Below, piece by piece: positions 25,980-34,888 of a stretch of 64,000 nucleotides of DNA. The stretch spans positions 372,001 to 436,000 of the forward strand of contig JANQOQ010000006.1 in NCBI GenBank assembly GCA_028285755.1, in the 5' to 3' direction. Each line of letters starts with the position of its first letter. Positions within the stretch are counted from its first letter, which is position 1. The position numbers and the translations under genes were made by a program. Origin of the DNA: Puniceicoccaceae bacterium (GTDB taxonomy: Bacteria; Verrucomicrobiota; Verrucomicrobiia; Opitutales; JAFGAQ01). Under the pieces are notes generated by a model. The model worked only from the letters and a program-made list of their open reading frames with translations, was not told the origin of the DNA and ran no database searches.

Positions 25980-28051
25980 GGGGATTCACCTGCTTCCGGT
26001 TCTTCCAAATTACCGGTATCGAGGAAATTACGTATTGTACCCTCGCGCTCATTGTTCCTTATCGTTTCTTCTGAAACTCGACTCGCATCTTCGCTGGAGT
26101 AAATGATTTGCGGACGTATAAAAATAACCAAGTCCTGATTATTCACCTGCTCGGTTTTACTGCTAAACAGCCAATCCCCCAGTAAAGGGATCTGACCCAG
26201 CAGCCAAATTCGATTTTCGGTAATTCGGGTTTCCTGCTCTTGGAGTCCCCCTAATACAATGACCTGACCATCTGCCACACTGACGAACGAAGTAGCTGAG
26301 CGTGAGCCGATAATAGGCTGTTCATTGCCATCAATCGTAGTCGTACCGGTAACGGTTTCCACGGTTTGCTCAATCTCGAGCTGTACGACTCCGTTTTTAC
26401 CAATCAGGGGGGTTACGGTAAGCTCAATGCCGATTTCGGTAAGATCCACGCTGCTGCGAATACTGGTGCCGATGTTATCGGTGCTGGTGCCTGTGATAAT
26501 CGGCCGTCGTTCACCCGATGAAATGACCGCCTTACGATTATGGGTTGTCATCAGTGAAGGTGTGGAGAGTATACTTACATCCGAATCAGTTTGTGCAGTC
26601 TGAAAAACAGTATTCAGGGTAAATGCTTCAAGGGTAGCTCCGACGCGGATGGGTAGATCGGCAGCAGGGCTGCCAAATGAGTTGTCAGTACCCACGAGCT
26701 GATTCAGGCCGATAGTAATCTCCTTCGCGCTATCAAGATTAATGCCGAACCGGTCAATCCCCCGGTTGTTGGTATTACCGATATTTACCTCTGCAATAAT
26801 AACATCGATCTTTACCTGATCGAGCACGATGTCGATTTGGTCAATTACGTCAGCTATATAACGGATATCGCTTGCTGTACCATAGGCTAGCACGGCATTA
26901 CTCCGCTCATCCGACTCTATCGTTATGTATTCGCTAAACTGTTGCTGACCCTCAAGATCTTGCCTTGCACTTAAGTTGGCAGTATTTTGAATCGGGTTTG
27001 GAGTGGTCTCCGGACGATTCGCGGGATTAGTTGCACCACCCGGCACATTAGCACCAGTGTTAATGGTTTGCCCTCTAATAAGGGCATTTAAGAGTGTTGC
27101 AACCTCCTTGGCCTCCGCATGCTTAATGTAAAATACCTCCGTTTTAGTAAGCGGAGCCGAATCCACATCCAGGCTTTCGATGATCTGATTGATAAGCGGG
27201 ACATTTCGGGGTTGGGTTAGAATGATAATCTGGTTGGTGCGTTCATCTGCTTCAAAAAAAGTATTCCCTCCCAAATAGCGGTTTAGTGAGGTTTGGGCCA
27301 TATTGGTCAGGCGATCTTTGAGTTCAACCGCTGATATGTAGCTGAGACTTTTAAAGAGCATTTCCTCTTCAAGCTGCGTAGGCACATCCACACGAGTGAA
27401 GATGCGCTCAATCTGCTGAAGATTTGTCAATAGATCGACCACCATGAGCGCTTTTGATTTGCTTAGGATCACCTGGGTATGCAGGCCTGGGGTCGCAATA
27501 TTGTTCACGATTTGCACGGCATCTTCGACACTGATGTAATTCAGCTTATAGATTTTTGCATAATAGCGGCCACTGGGCGGCAGGTCTAAGGTGCTGCCAT
27601 TAATCATATCAGGCGATTGATAACGGATGCTGGAAGTGGGCACTACACGCAAGAATTTCTCACCGAGTGAAGTCATCGTAATGCCATTGAGCGAAAGTAA
27701 GGTTTCCAGGGCAAGGATGGCTTCCTTACGTGTCAGCGAGCCGCGGCTATTAAAATTAATGCGCACCTGCGGTGCGTTACCCTGAGCAACGATCATCTTG
27801 CCCGTAAGCTCCTCAATAATACGATAAACCTGCTGGATAGGTTCATCCACGAGTACCAAGCTATCCACAATGTCATCATCATTATAATTGGAAGATACCG
27901 GAGCGTTACTCTGAAAATCTTGAGGCAATGGAGGGGGCAAAAAATCAGGCGGCGGTCGATTCGGCTGACCTGAAACCAAGCTCACCACAATTAAGCTTAA
28001 CCCTAACCATAGCACTTTCAGGCCTGTTTGCATACTTGGCATAGACATCAT
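25976..28051 (-). CDS. gspD: Type II secretion outer-membrane secretin GspD
   Basis: 691 residues with a signal sequence (about residues 1-28). The N0 and N1-N3 domains (VDEPIQQVYRIIEELTG, KLNYISVEDAVQIVNNI, IKHAEAKEVATLLNALI) precede the secretin domain with VDVIIAEVNIGN and VPLLGDWLFSSK-type signature sequence (QIPLLGDWLFSSKT). It forms the outer-membrane pore for folded proteins. Gln- and Asn-rich linkers lie between N3 and the core at about residues 340-370. Its stop overlaps the start of the GspC-like gene by four bases. Confidence 0.95.
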   Translation of the reverse strand: MMSMPSMQTGLKVLWLGLSLIVVSLVSGQPNRPPPDFLPPPLPQDFQSNAPVSSNYNDDDIVDSLVLVDEPIQQVYRIIEELTGKMIVAQGNAPQVRINFNSRGSLTRKEAILALETLLSLNGITMTSLGEKFLRVVPTSSIRYQSPDMINGSTLDLPPSGRYYAKIYKLNYISVEDAVQIVNNIATPGLHTQVILSKSKALMVVDLLTNLQQIERIFTRVDVPTQLEEEMLFKSLSYISAVELKDRLTNMAQTSLNRYLGGNTFFEADERTNQIIILTQPRNVPLINQIIESLDVDSAPLTKTEVFYIKHAEAKEVATLLNALIRGQTINTGANVPGGATNPANRPETTPNPIQNTANLSARQDLEGQQQFSEYITIESDERSNAVLAYGTASDIRYIADVIDQIDIVLDQVKIDVIIAEVNIGNTNNRGIDRFGINLDSAKEITIGLNQLVGTDNSFGSPAADLPIRVGATLEAFTLNTVFQTAQTDSDVSILSTPSLMTTHNRKAVISSGERRPIITGTSTDNIGTSIRSSVDLTEIGIELTVTPLIGKNGVVQLEIEQTVETVTGTTTIDGNEQPIIGSRSATSFVSVADGQVIVLGGLQEQETRITENRIWLLGQIPLLGDWLFSSKTEQVNNQDLVIFIRPQIIYSSEDASRVSEETIRNNEREGTIRNFLDTGNLEEPEAGESP

Positions 28052-28067
28052 AAAGTTTTTTTAATTA

Positions 28068-28589
28068 TCAACGATTTAACTCGAAGGAACTCAACCTTAT
28101 TTCACCTCTGAGCAAGGTGGCATCCGAAGGCTCCGGCTGGATGAGCATATAATCAATACGAATGTATGGAATCTCAAGGCGTATTCTATTCTCAAATTCT
28201 ATCAAAGATTCCATGGGAATCCTGCGTAAGTTAATGGTTAAGACATGTTCATCAAAAACATCTGCCTGTTGCGTTATTGGACGGGTCAATGGCACTTCAA
28301 GTTCAGCTTCATCCGCCATTTGAACCACTTTTTCGAGTAATTGGTCACTGGAGTAGGTTTTTTCGCTGTCCAGCTCACCCAGTACCTCCCGCATTTGCTC
28401 ATTGATCCTTGCCTCTTCGGAGATCACAATCGCTTGGGCTTCCAGCTCAGCATCTACAATTCTATGCTGAGTAACGAACGTATTCATGGCAGAAGATACA
28501 CTGAAAAATACATACATCGATACCACTAGCAGGATGACTGTAAGTAACCCTTTTTCCCGAAGATTTAATCGATTAAATATAGCTCTCAT
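28068..28589 (-). CDS. gspM: GspM/PilO-like inner-membrane assembly protein
   Basis: 173 residues: a short basic cytoplasmic N-terminus, one membrane span (about residues 16-36), a coiled-coil stretch (LEAQAIVISEEARINEQMREVLGELDSEK) and a ferredoxin-like C-terminal domain. This is the GspM/PilO layout. It pairs with GspL in the inner-membrane platform. It overlaps gspL by four bases and precedes gspD, the expected order for this kind of operon. Confidence 0.8.
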   Translation of the reverse strand: MRAIFNRLNLREKGLLTVILLVVSMYVFFSVSSAMNTFVTQHRIVDAELEAQAIVISEEARINEQMREVLGELDSEKTYSSDQLLEKVVQMADEAELEVPLTRPITQQADVFDEHVLTINLRRIPMESLIEFENRIRLEIPYIRIDYMLIQPEPSDATLLRGEIRLSSFELNR

Positions 28590-29809
28590 GAGTTATCATT
28601 ATCGGGGCCAATATTAGCTTCCAAAACCATTTCCTGTAGGGGCACATCCCTAAATACTACATTGAGGGTAAAGACTGCCGATCGATCACTGTTAATATTA
28701 TTATTTACAATATCGAAGCGCTCGATCTCAGCTACCTGCCTAAGAACATCTTCGAAGCTGCGCACACCCCGTATCCCATCGCCTTCGGCCAGACCCGTAA
28801 TCTGCATCATACCACCCTGGCTGGCAGATACTTCATTGAAGAAAATACTGTCGGGGCGCACGCGATTTATCAATTCCAGCATCAATAGTGGCTGTAAATG
28901 CACATCGGCTGCGTTGCCGTAAAGGCCAAGATTCTCACGCTTTTGTTCAATGGAAAATACGAGATCCTGCTGCTGGGCAATTTTAGTTTCCTTCGCATTC
29001 AGGCTGTGTTGCATTCCCATATTTACCAATGCAAATACGCCAGATAGTCCGAGTAACAAAAGAGATGCCAAACTCAATAACCAAAGTCGATTGCCCCAGG
29101 TTAGATTATTGCGCTGTTTCTTTACTTCGTCCTCACTTCGGATATCTGCGAGCCATATGGCATTCCCCTTAAGACTTAAGCTGAAAGGTTCTGCCTGCTC
29201 CTCTCCGTCGGCAGTAAGCCTGCTCATCAGATTCAGACTTTGTTTCCAATCCCATTTTGCCTCACTATACGAAAGCGACGAGTTTGATAGCTTGTCCGCA
29301 GGAAATTCTGCTTCTCGGAGCATATCTGCCTGAATCATTTGCCAGGTTTGAGCATCTTCAGGAATGCTCTCCAAAGTAATGCTAGTCTCTTCTACAGGAA
29401 ACGAATCCGCCTGATTAAAATAAAGCGCACAGTATTGGTTGCCATTTAGCGCAAATACCACCGTGCCCGCTTCCACTTTCTGCTTTAAAAATGGAAAGTA
29501 ATCCGGCAGGCAGAGTTGATTTTCATTTTCTGACTCTCCCACCAAACTGTTTACACGCTCCCGGGTGGCTGCATAGAGATAAGCTTGTGAGTGATCCTCA
29601 TTCACAAGCGCGCCCCAATAAAGCTGTTCCTCCGTAAATGGGGACAGGCCTTCCAGCTCAGTGAGCAGATAGTCATGAATTTCCTGTTCGGTCAAAGCCT
29701 CTGGGATATCAATCCGCTCATCATAGAACATATCGCCCGGCAAATACTGAATGGAAAGCTCGGTATCTCCAAGCAATTGTTGCTGTAAAATATGCTTTAG
29801 ATTAGCCAT
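28586..29809 (-). CDS. gspL: GspL/PilN-like inner-membrane protein
   Basis: 407 residues. A cytoplasmic actin-like region (about 1-220) is followed by one span near residues 240-260 (LWLLSLASLLLLGLSGVFAL), a coiled coil and a PilN-type ferredoxin-like domain (LLMLELINRVRPDSIFFNEVSAS). GspL recruits GspE and binds GspM. A 117-base gap separates it from gspK, the only wide gap in the operon. Confidence 0.85.
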   Translation of the reverse strand: MANLKHILQQQLLGDTELSIQYLPGDMFYDERIDIPEALTEQEIHDYLLTELEGLSPFTEEQLYWGALVNEDHSQAYLYAATRERVNSLVGESENENQLCLPDYFPFLKQKVEAGTVVFALNGNQYCALYFNQADSFPVEETSITLESIPEDAQTWQMIQADMLREAEFPADKLSNSSLSYSEAKWDWKQSLNLMSRLTADGEEQAEPFSLSLKGNAIWLADIRSEDEVKKQRNNLTWGNRLWLLSLASLLLLGLSGVFALVNMGMQHSLNAKETKIAQQQDLVFSIEQKRENLGLYGNAADVHLQPLLMLELINRVRPDSIFFNEVSASQGGMMQITGLAEGDGIRGVRSFEDVLRQVAEIERFDIVNNNINSDRSAVFTLNVVFRDVPLQEMVLEANIGPDNDNS

Positions 29810-29926
29810 AATAGACCGGGATTGTGAATTGTGCAGCCAGTGTGCTCACTGAAAATTTGATAATGCAATTGTTTAACGAGTCTTTTCAATACGATATTTA
29901 ATTAATTCATTCCAAAGTAGATAGCC

Positions 29927-31048
29927 TCAGACATCCTGATAAGATTCACTGATTTCAATAATTGAGAGATTGGAAGCATCCGCACTATTTTCACTTTCTT
30001 CCTCTGTATCATCCGGCTCGTTGGGATCTGCGGGCACCGATACGGGTGGCACGGGTGTCTCCGGTTGTTCCGGGGTTTCCGGCTCGGCAGCTTCAGCGGA
30101 TGCACCAACATTCACCAGTGCTTCCAGATAGAAGCTTGAGTACTCTCGGTAATCCAGCTGAATTTGTATGCGTAAAAGGTGCGCCTGGACGCCACTTAGC
30201 CGTTCCTGCCCCTCCTCAAGGTCAGGGGTTATGGCATCTGCGTTAATATCCGTAAAAAAGCGGTCATCACCGGAGCCAGGTGTAAAATCACGACCGGCTT
30301 TATAATAGTTGATATCATTGAGGTTGAGCCCGTCCAACTCACTAATGATCTCAAGTATGAATGGATTGACCGAGTTTAAGTTCACCGGGTGATTATGTTT
30401 CAAGGTTACTAACTCCTTAAACATATTGTAATAACCTGCCTGCCATGCATAGCTTTGGGGATCGAACCAGGTATCAAACCCGATGATAAACTGAAGCTCC
30501 TCGAGCTCCTCAATCATTTGATTACTTGGAAGAAATTCCTTAGTAGCATCCACTTGGTATTCTGTGGACTCCGCGCCTTGGAGACGGGGAATATCATCCT
30601 GATCAACCCAATCAAAAAAGGTATCCCGTAAGCGCCGTGCCTCAAAGCCATCGATACCCATTTGCTCCAACAGCAATACCAGTTGTTCTTCGGTTATGGC
30701 AGAGAGACTGATCTTGCGCGTCTCATCGATGATGTTCACCTGCATGTCCAACCCTTCCACCTCGTAGCTTAAAGGCTCGTAAACCAGTGGATTGCCCCAC
30801 CCTTGTTGCGGTGAATATAATGTACCTTCAAAGAGTAAAAACTCATCCAGCACTGCTAAACTATGCTCCAAACAGTCGTAAGCAATACGCCTGAGTTCCT
30901 CATCTCCAGACACCTGCATGCGGTAGCGTAGGCGTTCGTGAACTTCCTCCACAAACTGCACTACAATAAAGGACAGTACGAACATAAAGATCAGAACAGC
31001 TATCAAAACCGCTCCTTTTTGAGGGGTCTTATGCTTGGGGTGTTTCAT
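29927..31048 (-). CDS. gspK: Minor pseudopilin GspK
   Basis: About 373 residues from the ATG at 31048, which gives a 12-residue basic leader ending in Gly before AVLIAVLIFMFVLSFIVVQ. As usual for GspK, the mature +5 residue is not Glu. The large globular domain includes LSAITEEQLVLLLEQMGIDG (a helix-hairpin-helix-like insert) and DWVDQDDIP, the GspK signature. The protein caps the pseudopilus tip with GspI and GspJ. Its start overlaps the end of gspJ by 20 bases. The C-terminus is a Pro/Glu-rich tail. Confidence 0.88.
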   Translation of the reverse strand: MKHPKHKTPQKGAVLIAVLIFMFVLSFIVVQFVEEVHERLRYRMQVSGDEELRRIAYDCLEHSLAVLDEFLLFEGTLYSPQQGWGNPLVYEPLSYEVEGLDMQVNIIDETRKISLSAITEEQLVLLLEQMGIDGFEARRLRDTFFDWVDQDDIPRLQGAESTEYQVDATKEFLPSNQMIEELEELQFIIGFDTWFDPQSYAWQAGYYNMFKELVTLKHNHPVNLNSVNPFILEIISELDGLNLNDINYYKAGRDFTPGSGDDRFFTDINADAITPDLEEGQERLSGVQAHLLRIQIQLDYREYSSFYLEALVNVGASAEAAEPETPEQPETPVPPVSVPADPNEPDDTEEESENSADASNLSIIEISESYQDV

Positions 31049-31772
31049 CGACGGGTTCGGTTTCTTCAGGAACAGAGGGTCCACTTTCACCGGCAGCGCT
31101 GTCACGGAGGTAGATGCTGCGGACCGTTTCATTCACGTCATCAAACTGCCAGCGAATGATATCCGGTAATCCTGAAGTCACAGTATTGATATCGGTGTCG
31201 GTTACGATATTAGGATCTACCTCATCATAGCGCAGGAATTCCCAATAATCCTCCTCTGCATCATAGTAACCGAGACGAATGGCCGTGATATCGATTGAAA
31301 GGGGAAAATAATAGAGGTTTTCTTCGGGTACAAATTCAAAAAAGTCATCCAGTTGATTAATCATGGGGTCCTCGGGATGCCAAATGATGGTGAGCCCATC
31401 GAAATCGTTGTGCTGCAAAAATATACGCACATCAAAACGCTGATATGCATTGTCCAGGTATGCAAATGGCAAGGGTTCGTCCCGCAACCAGGATAATATG
31501 AAGGGGCTATTACTACCCTCTCCCGGTAATTGACGCCACTCAATCGCATAGAAGCGATCATTCTCGCTCTTAATCGCATTAATCTTTCTGAATTCCGATT
31601 CCAGAAAAGCGAAGACGGAATCATTATGCTGCTCGATAAGCTGCGACTCCCGATTTGCAACCCAGCCGGTAGCAAAGTTGAAGTAAACCATCGCAATGGC
31701 CGATAGGACTATCATCGCTATGACCAATGAGAGCAGAACCTCTACCAGGGTGAATGCACGCTTGCATGTCAT
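31029..31772 (-). CDS. gspJ: Minor pseudopilin GspJ
   Basis: 247 residues with a six-residue leader MTCKRA followed by FTLVEVLLSLVIAMIVLSAIAM, a type IV prepilin N-terminus with Glu at +5. The residue before the cut is Ala instead of the usual Gly; prepilin peptidases tolerate this, but it is uncommon. The remaining domain fits GspJ (SWLRDEPLPFAYLDNAYQRFDVRIF). It overlaps gspI by four bases. Confidence 0.85.
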   Translation of the reverse strand: MTCKRAFTLVEVLLSLVIAMIVLSAIAMVYFNFATGWVANRESQLIEQHNDSVFAFLESEFRKINAIKSENDRFYAIEWRQLPGEGSNSPFILSWLRDEPLPFAYLDNAYQRFDVRIFLQHNDFDGLTIIWHPEDPMINQLDDFFEFVPEENLYYFPLSIDITAIRLGYYDAEEDYWEFLRYDEVDPNIVTDTDINTVTSGLPDIIRWQFDDVNETVRSIYLRDSAAGESGPSVPEETEPVDETPQA

Positions 31773-32239
31773 AGCTGCTCCCGCACCCTTTCCAGCTCTT
31801 CAAAATATTCTTTTTTATATTCGAGCAGTTCCACCTCATAGGACTCTATTTCTTCATACCATTCGGCATTTCTGAGCAATTTTTTGAATTCAAATTCACG
31901 TTCGACATTTTCAGGACTCTGTATGATCAGCAGGATCTCCAGCTGAAACAAATCGATCATGCGAGTGGGAAGAATATCCGCATACCAGTATATGATACTC
32001 TCATCGGCAGCGAGCAATGTGTCCCCATCGGCAAGCTCGTCCTCAGTGTATAGGGTAAAATCGATTTGAGAAAGCGCCCAATGAGCCGTCTTCTCGGATT
32101 CATCATGTATGCTGTTGGCATACAATGCCTCCAGAGCATTATTAAAACTTATAGAGAGATAAAAAATGGATAGTGCGAAAATCGCAGTAGCCAATAATAC
32201 CTCAACGAGAGTGAATCCGGTCTGGGGTCGCTGGATCAT
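31769..32239 (-). CDS. gspI: Minor pseudopilin GspI
   Basis: 156 residues. The leader MIQRPQTG precedes FTLVEVLLATAIFALSIFYLS with Glu at +5. Size and position between gspH and gspJ fit GspI, which starts the tip complex with GspJ and GspK. The C-terminal part is longer and more acidic and helical than usual (EEIESYEVELLEYKKEYFEELE). The start shares one base with the gspH stop. Confidence 0.82.
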   Translation of the reverse strand: MIQRPQTGFTLVEVLLATAIFALSIFYLSISFNNALEALYANSIHDESEKTAHWALSQIDFTLYTEDELADGDTLLAADESIIYWYADILPTRMIDLFQLEILLIIQSPENVEREFEFKKLLRNAEWYEEIESYEVELLEYKKEYFEELERVREQL

Positions 32240-32772
32240 CAGGGATCTACCTCGCTTTCCAGTAGACCGTTTGAGAACGGATCAAAAATCATGTAGAACG
32301 GATTCCGCGGGGTCGACTGTAAATACAGCTCGATCCCGCAAAACTGGGATACACCCGTAGGATAAAAAGCCATACTGGGCTGATACTCTTCCGCAAGGTT
32401 GATGGGATAACTGCTTGGAGTATTGCCAAACAGGGACTCCGAGATTACCGGCCGCATCAGGATGCGATCAACTGCAAACCGGCCCTCCGTTTCAAACCGA
32501 AATTCTGCATCAATGGACTCACCGGTCTGTGAATAAAGATAGAGACGATTTTCATCTTCGTCGTAACTGAGGTAAATCACTTCGTTGAGATCCACCGCAG
32601 CCATCCGGGCTTCACTGACTGCCCGAAAGACAGTTTCCTGTGGACTTTCTGAGGCAATTTGATCGATGATCTGGTCACTGTTAGTAATAAAGAGACCCAG
32701 GCCAATCGTTATGATCGCGATGACCAAAATAATCTCAATGAGCGTATAGCCTGATTGCCTTGGAGGTTTCAG
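32239..32772 (-). CDS. gspH: Pseudopilin GspH, start codon non-canonical
   Basis: About 177 residues. Reading upstream in frame from the clear coding region gives L-K-P-P-R-Q-S-G, then YTLIEIILVIAIITIGLGLF, a proper prepilin leader with Glu at +5. Before it there is an in-frame TGA at 32779-32781 and no ATG, GTG or TTG. The first possible starts are CTG at 32772 or ATT at 32775. The only conventional start codon, TTG at 32727, would cut off the leader and half the membrane helix, so it cannot be right. I chose CTG because a weak GAAG lies four bases before it. Confidence 0.7.
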   Translation of the reverse strand: MKPPRQSGYTLIEIILVIAIITIGLGLFITNSDQIIDQIASESPQETVFRAVSEARMAAVDLNEVIYLSYDEDENRLYLYSQTGESIDAEFRFETEGRFAVDRILMRPVISESLFGNTPSSYPINLAEEYQPSMAFYPTGVSQFCGIELYLQSTPRNPFYMIFDPFSNGLLESEVDP

Positions 32773-32809
32773 AATACTTCAATGATCAGCGATTAGGCCA
32801 TTGCTGGTT

Positions 32810-33259
32810 TTACTTAGTCCAGCTGGTGATATCGTCATCGGTACCCGACGCACGATCCGGTCCTTTAGACCATAGATCATAACTGTATTGGGTGTGCTCG
32901 GAAGGATAACGGTACTGGTAAGCTTCCTGCCAGGGATCTTCAGGTAATGGATCAATGTATGGGCCCTTCCATCGTCCGCGACTATTTGCTGGTTCGTCAA
33001 CCAGGGCCTTCAGCCCCTCTGCAGTAGATGGGTAACTGCCCATATCCGTACGGTATCTTAACAAGGGAGTCTTAAAGGTAGTCTGTATCTGCGTCTCAGC
33101 AGTCTTCTGCTGTGCATCTCCAAATATACCATCTACATTGATTATAAAAATGGATACCAAAAAGCCGATCAATGCCATTACCAACAAGATTTCAACCAGA
33201 GTAAATCCTTGGTTTAATGCATTATGCCTCTTGCGTGAAATACGAAAATGATTATTCAT
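32810..33259 (-). CDS. gspG: Major pseudopilin GspG
   Basis: 149 residues. An 18-residue basic leader ends in Gly before FTLVEILLVMALIGFLVSIFII. The globular domain has GSYPSTAEGLKALVDEP, WKGPYIDPLPEDPWQEAYQYRYP and YDLWSKGPDRASGTDDDITSW, which are the GspG family signature and its calcium-binding loop. It forms the shaft of the pseudopilus. It is the first gene of the minus-strand operon, divergent from the MBL gene with 77 bases between. Confidence 0.95.
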   Translation of the reverse strand: MNNHFRISRKRHNALNQGFTLVEILLVMALIGFLVSIFIINVDGIFGDAQQKTAETQIQTTFKTPLLRYRTDMGSYPSTAEGLKALVDEPANSRGRWKGPYIDPLPEDPWQEAYQYRYPSEHTQYSYDLWSKGPDRASGTDDDITSWTK

Positions 33260-33336
33260 ACGCTCAAATTCTTAATCAATGATTAGATACTTTGGCAATC
33301 CCCTTTGTTCATAAATTATAAGCGACATTCTTGATT

Positions 33337-34155
33337 ATGCCGGCACACGAATCTCTCGAAGATACCGCAAGCGACATTCTCGCGAAAGCGATGAATGGCC
33401 TGAAACTTTCACCCAGTCTTATTGCAGAGCAAACCGGGGCCTCAGAGGAGGATATCAGGGAGTGCCTCAAGGCTGAAATTGAGAACACCATGTGGGATAC
33501 AGTGAGCCAGGTGCTCCGTCTGGACTCTCAAAAGCTCAAGAAAATTGCAGAATCCCCGGGATGCACCCCCCTGGAGCTGCCAAAGTCGCTGCATCTGCTG
33601 ATCTTACCTTTCGGTCCCTTCACGGCAAACGCGTATGCGCTGGTTGATGAAAACAGCCGCGAGTGCCTGTTTTTTGATGCGGGCACCCAACCCAATGAGT
33701 TTTTTGAGTTTCTAAATGACCATGAGCTCAAACCGAAGGCGATGCTGCTAACCCACATTTGTATCGATCATGTTTCCGCCATACCTGAACTTCTCAAAAA
33801 ATATCCGGAAATGGAACTCTATGCACCGGCTAAAGAAGCTTATGAAGGCTCACAGCCCGTTGATGAGTCCTTTGAATATTCTTTTGGCAAATTTACGATA
33901 ACTACCGCTGAAGTTCCCGGTCATACCAAAGGGGGTATGTGTTACTATATTCAAGGGTTAAGTCAACCCGCAGCCATAGTCGGTGACAGTCTTTACAAAG
34001 GATCCATAGGAAAAATCAGGTTACCGGATTACATTGCTGCGCTTGAAGTCATGCGTGAAAAAATCCTGACCTTACCTGCGGAAACTCTCATTTGCCCCGG
34101 ACATGGACCCGTTAGCACCGTTGCTGACGAGATCATCAACAATCCATTCTTCTAA
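33337..34155 (+). CDS. MBL-fold metallo-hydrolase with N-terminal HTH-like domain
   Basis: About 272 residues from ATG 33337; a TTG two codons earlier is the alternative. Residues ~1-70 are helical and look like a small helix-turn-helix (KLSPSLIAEQTGASEEDIRECLKAE). The lactamase fold begins near residue 90. The first metal motif reads THICIDH, so the second His of HxHxDH is Cys. The other metal elements are usual: PGHTKGG, VGDSLYKGSIG and CPGHGP. Glyoxalase II-like and persulfide dioxygenase-like relatives have the same layout. The substrate is unknown. A methyltransferase gene follows after eight bases. Confidence 0.8.
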   Translation: MPAHESLEDTASDILAKAMNGLKLSPSLIAEQTGASEEDIRECLKAEIENTMWDTVSQVLRLDSQKLKKIAESPGCTPLELPKSLHLLILPFGPFTANAYALVDENSRECLFFDAGTQPNEFFEFLNDHELKPKAMLLTHICIDHVSAIPELLKKYPEMELYAPAKEAYEGSQPVDESFEYSFGKFTITTAEVPGHTKGGMCYYIQGLSQPAAIVGDSLYKGSIGKIRLPDYIAALEVMREKILTLPAETLICPGHGPVSTVADEIINNPFF

Positions 34156-34163
34156 ACTCTTGT

Positions 34164-34886
34164 ATGGTACCTCTCGATAAAAAATCCACTGCCGATGAAA
34201 TTCGAAAGCGATTTGATGGGGATGTAGAGCGCTTCTCGAATCTGGATACCGGACAACAGGCTGCCATTGATGCACCCCTTATGCTGGAGCTGATATCTGA
34301 CGTTGCCGCCCGGGTAAAACCCGAAGCTACCCACCTACTGGATATTGGGTGCGGTGCAGGTAACAATGCCATCAAAATTGGGCAGCAAATTTCAGGGCTC
34401 AACTTTGACTTGGTCGACTTAAGCGTACCCATGCTGGATCGCGCCCGGGATCGTCTCAATCGTGAGAAGTCAGGCGAAGTGCGCACATTTGCCGGCGATT
34501 TTCGTGGAATCGATCTACCCGAGAGTCACTACGACATCATCGTTGCGGCAGCAGTGTTACACCATTTGCGGGAAGATGCGGATTGGGAGCAAACGTTTTC
34601 AAAGATCCACCGATTATTAAAACCCGGCGGGATATTGCTGGTCAGCGATCTGGTCATACACGGCAACGATAAGATTCACGAGATAATGTGGCAGCGTTAT
34701 GGGGATTACCTGATAAGTGTGGGCGGTGAATCCTACCGGGATGAAGTATTCGAATACATTGATTTTGAGGATTCACCGCGCAGCCTCACATATCAATTAG
34801 ACCTCTGCAGGCAGGTTGGATTTGCTTCAGTCGATATCCTCCACAAGCACTCCTGTTTTGGCGCCTACATTGCCATGAAAACTTAA
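34164..34886 (+). CDS. Class I SAM-dependent methyltransferase
   Basis: 240 residues. Motif I is LLDIGCGAGNNAIKIG (about residues 60-75), followed by DLVDLSVPMLDRARDRL and the post-motif IIVAAAVLHHLREDADWEQTFSKIHRLLKPGGILLVSD. The N-terminus has the pattern KKSTADEIRKRFDGDVERFSNLDTGQQ, seen in a group of small-molecule methyltransferases. The substrate is unknown. It is probably co-transcribed with the upstream MBL hydrolase. It converges with the histidine kinase gene two bases downstream. Confidence 0.88.
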   Translation: MVPLDKKSTADEIRKRFDGDVERFSNLDTGQQAAIDAPLMLELISDVAARVKPEATHLLDIGCGAGNNAIKIGQQISGLNFDLVDLSVPMLDRARDRLNREKSGEVRTFAGDFRGIDLPESHYDIIVAAAVLHHLREDADWEQTFSKIHRLLKPGGILLVSDLVIHGNDKIHEIMWQRYGDYLISVGGESYRDEVFEYIDFEDSPRSLTYQLDLCRQVGFASVDILHKHSCFGAYIAMKT

Positions 34887-34888
34887 AG

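Noticed and set aside
32239-32727. GspH starting at the TTG at 32727
   Set aside because: This start removes the leader, the cleavage site and the Glu at +5, which are all present in frame just upstream.
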